This document shows positions 7,620 to 14,705 of a stretch of DNA of 32,138 nucleotides, piece after piece; position 1 is the stretch's first letter; each line of letters starts with the position of its first letter. The position numbers and the translations under genes are program-made. The DNA comes from an uncultured Collinsella sp. (GTDB lineage Bacteria; Actinomycetota; Coriobacteriia; Coriobacteriales; Coriobacteriaceae): contig UROC01000014.1 in the NCBI GenBank assembly GCA_900549345.1, positions 1-32,138 of the forward strand, in the 5' to 3' direction. Below the pieces are notes generated by a model. It made no database searches. It saw only the letters and a list, made by a program, of their open reading frames with translations, and was not told where the DNA came from.

Positions 7620-8540
7620 ATGGCAGAGAACAAGATTCAGCTCACCAAGGCTGACCGTAAGAAGGTTTGCTTCCGTCATCAGTTCCTTCAGGGCTCGTGG
7701 AACTACGAGCGTATGCAGAACGGCGGCTGGTGCTTCGCAATGATCCCTGCGATCAAGAAGCTCTACACCAGCAAGGATGACCAGATTGCCGCTCTTAAGC
7801 GCCACCTGGAGTTCTATAACACCCACCCCTATGTTTCCGCCCCCGTCATTGGCGTTACCCTCGCCCTCGAGGAGGAGCGCGCCAACGGTGCTCCGATTGA
7901 CGACGTCGCCATTCAGGGCGTCAAGGTCGGTATGATGGGCCCGCTCGCCGGCGTCGGCGACCCCGCCTTCTGGTTCACCCTTCGCCCGATTCTGGGCGCA
8001 CTGGGCGCTTCCCTGGCCCTGTCCGGCAGCATCGCCGGTCCGCTGCTGTTCTTCTTCGCGTGGAACATCATCCGTTACGCTTTCCTGTGGTACACGCAGG
8101 AGTTTGGCTACAAGGTCGGCTCCTCCATCGCCAAGGACCTCTCCGGCGGTCTGATGGGCAAGGTCACCGAGGGTGCTTCCATCCTGGGTATGTTCATCAT
8201 CGGCGCCCTGGTCGAGCGCTGGGTGTCCATCTCCTTCACCCCGGTCGTCTCCAAGGTCACGCAGTCTGCTGGCGCCTATATCGACTGGGCCAACCTGCCC
8301 GCCGGTTCTGAGGGCATCAAGCAGGCACTGACGATGTACAGCTCTGTCGGTGCCAACGCACTCGACCCGGTGAAGGTCACCACGCTTCAGGCCAACCTCG
8401 ATCAGCTCATCCCCGGCCTTGCCGCCGTGTGCCTGACCCTTCTGGTCTGCAAGCTCCTCAAGAAGAAGGTCAGCCCGATCGTCATCATCCTGGCTCTCTT
8501 CGCCGTCGGCATCATCGGTCGCGTCTGCGGCTTCATGTAA
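7620..8540 (+). CDS. PTS mannose-family EIID membrane component
   Basis: A 306-residue protein with the EIID signature near its N-terminus (FRHQFLQGSWNYERMQNGGW, then AMIPAIKKLY), the conserved GVTLALEEERANG and GPLAGVGDPAFWFTLRPI segments around residues 80-125, and C-terminal membrane segments. EIID partners EIIC in the mannose-type PTS permease. A GTG at 7611 is in frame, but the ATG at 7620 has correct spacing from AGGAGGGG (7602-7609). It is the last of the three EII genes and is followed by a terminator-like hairpin. Confidence 0.93.
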   Translation: MAENKIQLTKADRKKVCFRHQFLQGSWNYERMQNGGWCFAMIPAIKKLYTSKDDQIAALKRHLEFYNTHPYVSAPVIGVTLALEEERANGAPIDDVAIQGVKVGMMGPLAGVGDPAFWFTLRPILGALGASLALSGSIAGPLLFFFAWNIIRYAFLWYTQEFGYKVGSSIAKDLSGGLMGKVTEGASILGMFIIGALVERWVSISFTPVVSKVTQSAGAYIDWANLPAGSEGIKQALTMYSSVGANALDPVKVTTLQANLDQLIPGLAAVCLTLLVCKLLKKKVSPIVIILALFAVGIIGRVCGFM

Positions 8541-8596
8541 GCACGCTTCGGCTTAAGACCGAGAGTTGCTAGGCAAGGGCTTTTGAGCCATTGAAA

Positions 8597-8640
8597 CGGA
8601 CCGCACCCGGTGGGTACACTGGATGCGGTCCGATTGTTTT
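8597..8640 (+). terminator. Rho-independent terminator-like hairpin inside the PTS operon
   Basis: CGGACCGCA (8597-8605) pairs perfectly with TGCGGTCCG (8624-8632), followed by ATTGTTTTTATT. It lies 57 bp after the EIID stop and just before the DUF956 gene, so it probably ends most PTS transcripts and lets the downstream gene be expressed at a lower level by read-through or from its own promoter. Confidence 0.75.
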
Positions 8641-8660
8641 TATTGGAGGGCGAGGCGCGT

Positions 8661-9059
8661 ATGGCGCAATCTCAGAACAGCACGGTCGATTTGGCAACGC
8701 CGGCAACCTGCCTGATGGGGCTTACCAGTCACGGTAACGTGATGGTGGGCAATAAGGCGTTTGAGTACTATAACGAGCGTAATCCCGAGGATTATATCCA
8801 AATCCCGTGGGACGAGGTCGACTATATTGCCGCCGAGGTTTTGCGCGGCACCAAGAAGATTACGCGTTTTGCCATCTTTACCAAAGAGAATGGCCACTTT
8901 ACGTTTTCGACGCGCAATGACAAGGAAACGCTTCGCGCGGTGCGTAAGTACATTGACGAGGACAAGCTCGTTCGTTCGCCCGACTTTATCGATGTGACGG
9001 CCAAGGGCGCCAAGAGCATCCCCTCCGTCATCAAGGGCCTCTTCCACAAAGGTAACTAG
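8661..9059 (+). CDS. DUF956 family protein (ManO-like), PTS-associated
   Basis: A 132-residue soluble protein of the DUF956 family, which is found almost only at the end of mannose-family PTS operons (manO in lactic acid bacteria) and is suspected to modulate the operon. Family-like features are LMGLTSHGNVMVGNKAFEYYN at about residues 19-38, the IPWDEVDYIAAEVL segment, and a C-terminal PSVIKGLFHK. The frame is open from 8610, but that would place the start inside the terminator hairpin. The ATG at 8661 follows GGAGGG (8645-8650), so it was chosen. Its actual function is not established. Confidence 0.88.
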   Translation: MAQSQNSTVDLATPATCLMGLTSHGNVMVGNKAFEYYNERNPEDYIQIPWDEVDYIAAEVLRGTKKITRFAIFTKENGHFTFSTRNDKETLRAVRKYIDEDKLVRSPDFIDVTAKGAKSIPSVIKGLFHKGN

Positions 9060-9084
9060 TCATTAAAGAGCGCCCCCCTAAAGT

Positions 9085-9284
9085 GGGACGCGGTTTCCCA
9101 TGAGGCTCGATCGGGAAAGTGCATCCCGGTTCGAGTGCCGATTGCGGGATGTAGTTTCCGGAACGGGCCCGTTTGGGAAACCGTGTCCCGTTTCGAGTCG
9201 AAATTCTGGGACACAGTTTCCCGGCGAGGTCTCATGGGGAAAGTCTGACCCAGAATTTGCCTGGATAGCGGGACGCACTTTCCG
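9085..9284. repeat. Array of alternating 15-bp inverted arms with 61-62 bp period
   Basis: Seven arms related to GGGACACAGTTTCCC or its reverse complement alternate in orientation: 9085-9099, 9113-9127, 9146-9159, 9175-9189, 9208-9222, 9237-9251 and 9270-9283. Forward arms recur every 61-62 bp, with 13-15 bp inside each pair and 18 bp between pairs, so the region can fold into three successive hairpins plus a half unit. The spacer 9190-9207 itself contains TTTCGA-G-TCGAAA. It lies between the DUF956 gene and a tRNA gene and has no coding potential. It resembles a bacterial interspersed mosaic element in layout; the family is not one I can name. Confidence 0.85.
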
Positions 9285-9345
9285 GAGGACTGTTCCACCG
9301 CAACTTCGAAGAGTGGCTACACGCTGCATCACAACGTGTAAATCT

Positions 9346-9353
9346 GCTACACT
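9346..9353 (+). promoter_or_regulatory. Extended -10 promoter for tRNA-Arg
   Basis: CTGCTACACT ends at 9353; its TACACT (9348-9353) lies 10 bp before the tRNA 5' end and is preceded by TG at the extended -10 spacing. No good -35 element is visible (CTGCAT about 18 bp upstream is the closest). The same TGNTACACT motif occurs at 19965-19973 (minus) and 26949-26957 (plus). Confidence 0.55.
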
Positions 9354-9363
9354 AGTACAACAT

Positions 9364-9439
9364 GCCTCCGTAGCTCAGGGGATAGAGCACCGCTCTCCTA
9401 AAGCGGGTGTCGACGGTTCGAATCCGCCCGGGGGCACCA
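9364..9439 (+). tRNA. tRNA-Arg (anticodon CCT)
   Basis: A 76-nt cloverleaf with encoded CCA. The acceptor arms are GCCTCCG (9364-9370) and CGGGGGC (9429-9435), the D stem GCTC/GAGC, and the anticodon stem CCGCT/AGCGG around loop CTCCTAA, with anticodon CCT at 9397-9399 reading AGG arginine codons. The T-loop is TTCGAAT. The T-stem GACGG/CCGCC contains one A-C mismatch at its second pair. A strong terminator follows directly. Part of its 3' half is repeated downstream, once inverted and once direct. Confidence 0.93.
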
Positions 9440-9449
9440 GAGGAATATC

Positions 9450-9482
9450 GAGCCCGGTACCGCTATGGTGCCGGGCTCTTCT
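9450..9482 (+). terminator. Terminator of tRNA-Arg
   Basis: GAGCCCGGTACC (9450-9461) pairs over 12 bp, with one wobble, with GGTGCCGGGCTC (9467-9478) around a 5-nt loop, followed by TTCT. It starts 10 bp after the tRNA CCA. A near-identical second copy lies at 9578-9606. Confidence 0.8.
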
Positions 9483-9489
9483 GGTCTAA

Positions 9490-9517
9490 GGGCAGGATTC
9501 GGACCGTCAACACCCGC
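9490..9517 (-). repeat. Inverted partial copy of tRNA-Arg 3' half
   Basis: The stretch GGGCAGGATTCGGACCGTCA and the following CACCCGC region are the reverse complement of tRNA positions 9403-9429, with one inserted base and two substitutions. The transcript could form a hairpin of about 27 bp with the tRNA T-arm region, looping over the terminator. It is probably a decayed rearrangement product. Confidence 0.75.
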
Positions 9518-9544
9518 GTCACCAATTTCCCCGCGGGGGGAGTT

Positions 9545-9611
9545 TTCGAATCCGCCCGGGGGCACCAGAGGAATATCGAGCCCGGTACCACCACGGTGCC
9601 GGGCTCTTCTG
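9545..9611 (+). repeat. Direct partial copy of tRNA-Arg 3' end plus its terminator
   Basis: Positions 9545-9589 are identical to 9417-9461 (45 bp: T-loop, T-stem 3' arm, acceptor 3' arm, CCA and flanking sequence). After a few mismatches in the terminator loop, identity resumes through 9611 (matching 9483). The offset is 128 bp. No 5' tRNA half precedes it, so it is not a tRNA gene. A tRNA 3' end repeated directly is the usual footprint of an integrase attachment site, here with only 83 bp between the copies. Confidence 0.85.
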
Positions 9612-9657
9612 CTTTCAGAGCTGCGCCGTTCCATGCTGGCGGCCCGCATCTAAAGCA

Positions 9658-9692
9658 AAGCGCCCGCTTGCCGGGGGCGCAAGCGGGCGCTT
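9658..9692. terminator. Bidirectional terminator between tRNA region and pknB
   Basis: AAGCGCCCGCTTGC (9658-9671) and GCAAGCGGGCGCTT (9679-9692) form a perfect 14-bp hairpin with a 7-nt loop. On the minus strand it is followed by a T-rich TTTGCTTT run, and it lies 51 bp beyond the pknB stop, so it most likely terminates the minus-strand signalling operon. Confidence 0.85.
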
Positions 9693-9742
9693 CTGAGCGA
9701 ATATGTTTGCGGCGTTCGCTGCCGCAGGTAATAAGCAGCCGG

Positions 9743-11686
9743 CTAGTTGCTTGTACCGGAATCGTCGCCGGAGCCGGAGCCGGAAATCGAAACCGTCAGC
9801 GTAATCGTGCTGTCGGTGGACTGCTTGCCGGTGGGGGAGACGCCCGTGACAGTTGCGTTCTCGTTGCCGCTCACAGGGTTACCGTTCTGATCGCAGAACG
9901 CGATGTTGTAGAACCCGGCGTTGTTGAGCGCGGTGACGGCGGCGGAGATGCTCTTGCCGTACAGGTTGCCCGGGACGCTGGCCTTACCGGACTTCTTGGC
10001 GATGACGACGGTGATCGTGGCACCGGGCTTCTGCTTGCCGCTGGGGTTCCAGCTAATTACGGTGCCCTCGGTAACCGAGTCGTTTTCCTGGTAGCTCACA
10101 TCGACGCCAAAGCCAGCCATGTCGAGAGCGTTGCGCGCCTGGGCCTCGGTCATGTCGGTCAGATCGGGCACCGAGGTGGTGTCCGGGCCGCTGGAGACCT
10201 TGTACGAGATAGTCGTGCCCTTCTCGACCTCCTTGCCGGCAACGGTGCTCTGCTCAAAGACCTGGCCCTCTTCGGCCTCATTGGCTTCCTCCGAAGCGCT
10301 GCCCTTCAGGCCCACGCTTGCCAGTGCGGCCTCGGCCTGGTCCTTGGTCAGGCCGAGGAGCTGCGGAACCTCAACCTTTTCGGAGGGCTTAGGGCCCTTG
10401 GAGATTACCAGGTTCACCCTCGTGCCCTTGGCCTTCTTGGTGTTACCGTTGGGGGTTTGCTCGGCGACCTTTCCCTCGTCGACATCGTCGTTGTAGCTCT
10501 GGTCGACGGTGCCTACCTCAAGGCCGGCTTCCTTGATCAGCTCAATAGCGGTTTCCTGGTCCTTGCCCAGCACGTCGGGCACCGTGACCTGTTCGCCGCT
10601 GAACATGCCCGTGGCAAAGGCCACTACAACGCCAATCACGGCGACGGCGGCAATCACGGCGGCGATGATCTTGTTCTTGTTGGACTTGGGTTTCTCGACC
10701 TCGTAGGAGCCCGTGGAGCCCGAGACAGCGCTACGGGCGGTGTTCTGACCGCTCACGCCCGAGACGGGACGAACCATAGCGCGCGTTGAGTCGGAAAGCT
10801 CGCGGGTCTTGGTGGCACCCAGGTCGCCGGCGGCACCGATGATGCGCGTGGGCTCCGAGACATTGACGGCACGGCCGGACAGATAGCTGTTAAGCACCTG
10901 GCGCAGCTCGTCGGCTGTCTGGAAGCGGTTTGCCGGGTCCTTCTCCATGCACTTGAGGATGATGCGCTCAAGGTCGGCATCGACGCCGGAGTTGATCTGG
11001 CTCGGCGGGATGGGGAGCTCGTTGACCTGCTTGAGCGCGACCGAGATGGCGTCGTCGCCGTCAAAGGGCACGCGGCCGGTGGCGCACTCGTACATGACGA
11101 CACCCAGCGAGTAGATATCCGAGGTGGGGCCGAGGTCCTGGCCGCGGGTCTGCTCGGGGCTTACATAGTGGGCGGTGCCCAGAACGTTGTTATCCTGCGT
11201 GAGGTGGCTGTTCTTGGCGCGTGCGATGCCAAAATCCATTACCTTGATGTTGCCGTCGGGTAGCACCATGATGTTTTGCGGCTTAATGTCGCGGTGGATG
11301 ATCTCGTGCTTGTGTGCGACCGAAAGTGCGGAGCTGATCTGCGAGCCGATCTGCGCGACCTTCTTGGGATCGAGGGCGCCGTGGCTCTTGATGCCGCTCT
11401 TAAGGTCGGTACCGCGCAGGTACTCCATGACGATGTAATAGGTGTCGCCGTCCTTGCCCCAGTCGTAGACGCCCACGATATAGGGGGAGGACAGGCCGGC
11501 AGCTGCCTGAGCCTCCTGTTTAAAGCGGGCGGCGAAGGTGGCGTCGCCGGCATACTGCGGCAGCATGATCTTGACGGCAACCGTGCGGTCGAGGACCTGA
11601 TCCTGTGCACGGAAGACGGTCGCCATACCGCCCGTTCCCACCTTATCCTTGAGGAGGTATCTTCCCCCGAGGACCCTCTGTTCCAT
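9743..11686 (-). CDS. pknB: PASTA-domain Ser/Thr protein kinase (PknB/Stk type)
   Basis: A 647-residue membrane kinase. The cytoplasmic kinase domain (about 8-270) has the Gly loop GTGGMATVF, Lys39 in AVKIML, HRDIKPQN with catalytic Asp133, and DFG with Asp151. A juxtamembrane region (to about 335) leads to one membrane helix (about 337-359). Four extracytoplasmic PASTA repeats follow, beginning VPDVLG, VPQLLG, VPDLTD and VPGNLY; PASTA domains bind muropeptides or lipid II. It couples the cell-wall state to phosphorylation of FHA proteins and division enzymes. The frame is open from 11701, but GGAG lies 5 nt before the ATG at 11686, so that start is used. It is the last gene of the minus-strand cluster, 132 bp beyond the SEDS-PBP gene, and could have a promoter of its own. 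Confidence 0.95.
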   Translation of the reverse strand: MEQRVLGGRYLLKDKVGTGGMATVFRAQDQVLDRTVAVKIMLPQYAGDATFAARFKQEAQAAAGLSSPYIVGVYDWGKDGDTYYIVMEYLRGTDLKSGIKSHGALDPKKVAQIGSQISSALSVAHKHEIIHRDIKPQNIMVLPDGNIKVMDFGIARAKNSHLTQDNNVLGTAHYVSPEQTRGQDLGPTSDIYSLGVVMYECATGRVPFDGDDAISVALKQVNELPIPPSQINSGVDADLERIILKCMEKDPANRFQTADELRQVLNSYLSGRAVNVSEPTRIIGAAGDLGATKTRELSDSTRAMVRPVSGVSGQNTARSAVSGSTGSYEVEKPKSNKNKIIAAVIAAVAVIGVVVAFATGMFSGEQVTVPDVLGKDQETAIELIKEAGLEVGTVDQSYNDDVDEGKVAEQTPNGNTKKAKGTRVNLVISKGPKPSEKVEVPQLLGLTKDQAEAALASVGLKGSASEEANEAEEGQVFEQSTVAGKEVEKGTTISYKVSSGPDTTSVPDLTDMTEAQARNALDMAGFGVDVSYQENDSVTEGTVISWNPSGKQKPGATITVVIAKKSGKASVPGNLYGKSISAAVTALNNAGFYNIAFCDQNGNPVSGNENATVTGVSPTGKQSTDSTITLTVSISGSGSGDDSGTSN

Positions 11687-11818
11687 TCCTGCTCCTAACA
11701 TAACTATTCGCTCAACGATGTGTGTAGTACCAGATGTGTGGCCGCTGGGGCCGTGTGGCGCGTTGCCGCTAGCTCATCGGCCGCGGCGCGCCATAAGTAT
11801 CCGCTTTGATCATGGGCA

Positions 11819-14689
11819 TCACGCTCCCTGTGCGGCGAGCGCCGCGGTCAGGACGATGCCGGCAATCTTGGCCGCCTTGACGTCGTGTTTGTCGTAATCC
11901 TCCAGGGCTACCGAGATGGCAACCGTGGGTGAATCGTAAGGTGCAAAGCCAACAAACATAGAGTTGACGTTGGTGCCGCCGGTCTCGGCCGAACCGGTCT
12001 TGCCGGCAACCTTGACGCCCGGAATCTGGGCATCGGTGCCGGTACCGGACTGGAAGACGGCGAGCATGGCCTGCTTGACCTGGTCGGCCGTGGCAGAGCT
12101 GACAGCCTGGCCCAGCGAGCGGGACTGCGTGGTCTTGACCACGGTTCCGTCCGGGGCGAGTATCTGGGACACAAAGAACGGGTCCATGACCACGCCGCTG
12201 TTGGCGATAGCGGCAGCGATCACGCAATTCTGCATGACGGTGGTCTGCGGGCCAGGCGTGTGGTCCATGCCGACGGGCTGGCCGGCGCCTGCCCAAGCGG
12301 TCTCCCACTCGGTCATAAGCGACGGGTCGGCCATGATGGAAGCTGCGGTGGTCAGATCCTGACCGAGCTTTTGGCCGTAGCCAAAGGCGTTGGCAAACTG
12401 GACGAGCGAGCTGGCGCCAATCTCGTTGGCCACCTGGCCAAAGACGACGTTGGACGACACGGCGAAGGCCTGCTGCAGGCTGATGGTGCCGTAGCTCTCG
12501 TTGGCATAGTTGGTGACCGGCGCGTTGCCGATGTCCATGGAGCCAGGCGCCTGGTACGTGCTGGTAAGGCTGGCGGTGCCGGTTTCGAGCGCCGCGGAGA
12601 GTGTGACGACCTTAAAGGTCGAGCCCGGGGTGTACAGCGCGTCCATGGCACGGTCGTACATGGAGCCGTCCTCGCCGCCGCCCGACTGGAGCAGCGCATC
12701 GATGTTGGTGTTGTCGTAGGTGGGCGAGCTCGCGCACGCAAGGACCGCACCGGTGCGCGGATCCATGACCACCACAGCGCCCTTAAAGCCCTTGAGCGCC
12801 TGCTCGGCAGCCGTCTGGATGCGCGAGTCGATGGTGAGCTTGGCGGTATTGCCCGGCTGGGTCTGCCCCGCGAGCGACGCGATGGCGTTGTTCCAGCTGG
12901 AGTAATCCTTGGAGCCGGTGAGCGTATCGTTCATGACGCTCTCGATGCCGGCGGTGCCGTATTGCTGACTCACGTAGCCCACCACGTGCGCGGCCATGTT
13001 GCCGTTGGGGTAGGAACGGGCGTAGGTGCCGTCCTCCTGCTGCAGCGACTCGGCTAGCGTCACGCCGTCGGACGTGATGATGGAGCCACGCTGGATGTAC
13101 TTGGAGCGGGCGATGGTGTGGTTGTTGGTCGGCATGTCCTGATAGTCCTTCGCCTTGATGACCTGGACATAGGTAAGGTTGCCGATAAGGATGGCGAACA
13201 GCGCCGTAAAGGCAAACACGGCACGAGTCAGACGGTTGGCAAGTGCCACGCGGCCGAGCACGCCGGACTCTGGCGTGTCGAGCAGGCGACGACGCATGCG
13301 AGAACCCGCGGAGTGGCTGCCGTTGCCGTAGGAAGGTGCGTTGGCAAAACGCGTACCGGTCGGGGCAGCGGCGGATGCGACCTGGTCATCGGTGATGGCG
13401 GCCATGGTGCCGGTGCCGGTGAGCTCGGCTTCGCGTCCGGTTGCCTCGTCGCCGGCGCGCAGCAGCAGCGCGACGATGATAAAACTCGCCAGCAGCGAGG
13501 AGCCGCCCTGGCTCATAAAGGGCAGGGTGACGCCGGTCAGCGGGATTAGGCGGGTTACGCCGCCAACGATTAAGAATGCCTGGAAGCTGATGGCCGCCGT
13601 AAGGCCGGTCGCGCTAAAGGCGGCAAGGTCGGACTTGGCGCGGGCTGCCGTGGTGAGGCCACGCACGGCAAATAGCATAAACAGGATGAGCACGGCGCCG
13701 CCGCCCAAAAGGCCCATTTCCTCGCCGATGGCCGAGAAGATAAAGTCAGACTCGACGACGGGGATGTTGTTTGCCATGCCGTTGCCAATGCCGACGCCAA
13801 CCAGGCCGCCGTCAGCCAGCGAGTAAAGTGACTGTACGATCTGGTAGCCCTGGCCCTGGGCGTCTTTAAACGGATCGACCCAGACCTGAAAGCGCACCTG
13901 CACGTGCGACAGGAACTTGTAGGCGCCCACGGCGCCAACGGCCAGCAGCGCAAGGCCGATGATGACGTACGAAAAGCGTCCCGTGGCAACATAGAGCATC
14001 AGCAAAAAGATGGTGTAGAACAGGACGGCCGAGCCCAGGTCGCGTTCGAAGACGACGATGAGCAGGCACACACCCCACACGGCAAACAGCGGCAGCAGCA
14101 GGCGAAAGCGCGGAATCTTGAGGCCCAGGATCTTGCGGTTGGAGATGGAGAGCAGCTCGCGGTTCTCGGCAAGATAGCCTGCCAGGAACAGGACGATGAA
14201 GACCTTGGCGAACTCGCCGGGCTGGATGGTGAATCCCGCGATGCGAATCCACAGCTTGGAGCCCGAGATCGTGGTGCCGATAAAGATCGGCAGCATCAGC
14301 AAGATGATGCCGATAATGCCAAAGGTGTACTTGTAGCGCATGACCACGTCGAGGTTCTTGACCAGTGCGAGCGTTCCCACCATGAGCGCCACCGAGACAA
14401 ACAAGATGATAAGCTGCGAGATGGCGAGGTCGGGGGCCAGGCGCGTCACGAATGTGATGCCGATGCCCGAGAGCACAAAGACGATGGGCAGGATGGCGGG
14501 GTCGGCGCCGGGCGCCAGGATGCGCACGGCGATATGCGCCGCGGCGAAGGCGGCGAACAGGCCGATCGGCACGGCGAGCGTCTCAAAGGAAATCGTGGCG
14601 CCCGCGGTGAGCACGTACATCGCATAGAGCAGGATGACGGGGAACGCCGAGGCGATGAGCAAGAGCAGTTCGGTGTTGCGGCGACTCAT
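11819..14689 (-). CDS. SEDS glycosyltransferase-class B PBP fusion (RodA/FtsW-PbpA in one chain)
   Basis: One uninterrupted 956-residue frame joins two enzymes that are normally separate. Residues about 1-410 are a SEDS polymerase with about ten membrane segments and the WVDPFKD motif (Asp272, corresponding to the essential SEDS aspartate). A linker of about 80 residues leads to a membrane helix (about 488-508) and a class B penicillin-binding protein (about 510-956) with SxxK as STFK (Ser690, Lys693), SSN, and KTG (Lys897). Together they polymerise and crosslink peptidoglycan. The start at 14689 has AAGGGAG upstream; a longer reading from 14815 overlaps the phosphatase gene and is Pro-rich, so was not used. 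In mycobacteria rodA and pbpA are adjacent genes at the same place in this operon. Not a sequencing artefact as far as can be seen: both halves are intact and in frame. Confidence 0.93.
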   Translation of the reverse strand: MSRRNTELLLLIASAFPVILLYAMYVLTAGATISFETLAVPIGLFAAFAAAHIAVRILAPGADPAILPIVFVLSGIGITFVTRLAPDLAISQLIILFVSVALMVGTLALVKNLDVVMRYKYTFGIIGIILLMLPIFIGTTISGSKLWIRIAGFTIQPGEFAKVFIVLFLAGYLAENRELLSISNRKILGLKIPRFRLLLPLFAVWGVCLLIVVFERDLGSAVLFYTIFLLMLYVATGRFSYVIIGLALLAVGAVGAYKFLSHVQVRFQVWVDPFKDAQGQGYQIVQSLYSLADGGLVGVGIGNGMANNIPVVESDFIFSAIGEEMGLLGGGAVLILFMLFAVRGLTTAARAKSDLAAFSATGLTAAISFQAFLIVGGVTRLIPLTGVTLPFMSQGGSSLLASFIIVALLLRAGDEATGREAELTGTGTMAAITDDQVASAAAPTGTRFANAPSYGNGSHSAGSRMRRRLLDTPESGVLGRVALANRLTRAVFAFTALFAILIGNLTYVQVIKAKDYQDMPTNNHTIARSKYIQRGSIITSDGVTLAESLQQEDGTYARSYPNGNMAAHVVGYVSQQYGTAGIESVMNDTLTGSKDYSSWNNAIASLAGQTQPGNTAKLTIDSRIQTAAEQALKGFKGAVVVMDPRTGAVLACASSPTYDNTNIDALLQSGGGEDGSMYDRAMDALYTPGSTFKVVTLSAALETGTASLTSTYQAPGSMDIGNAPVTNYANESYGTISLQQAFAVSSNVVFGQVANEIGASSLVQFANAFGYGQKLGQDLTTAASIMADPSLMTEWETAWAGAGQPVGMDHTPGPQTTVMQNCVIAAAIANSGVVMDPFFVSQILAPDGTVVKTTQSRSLGQAVSSATADQVKQAMLAVFQSGTGTDAQIPGVKVAGKTGSAETGGTNVNSMFVGFAPYDSPTVAISVALEDYDKHDVKAAKIAGIVLTAALAAQGA

Positions 14690-14705
14690 AAGCGGCACTC
14701 CCTTT

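Noticed and set aside
5750..7633. Open frame of 627 codons on the minus strand
   Set aside because: It is antisense to the PTS EIIAB and EIIC genes, both of which have clear family motifs; the minus-strand product is Asp/Gly/His-rich without motifs.
9085..9284. CRISPR array
   Set aside because: Repeats alternate in orientation, are only about 15 bp, and the spacers are not of uniform 30-40 bp length. No cas genes are present.
9398..9649. Minus-strand frame of 83 codons ending in CPRADSNRRHPL
   Set aside because: This is the well-known false protein produced by reading the antisense of a tRNA gene and its duplicate.
9407..10789. Open frame of 460 codons on the plus strand
   Set aside because: It begins inside the tRNA, runs across terminators and is antisense to pknB.
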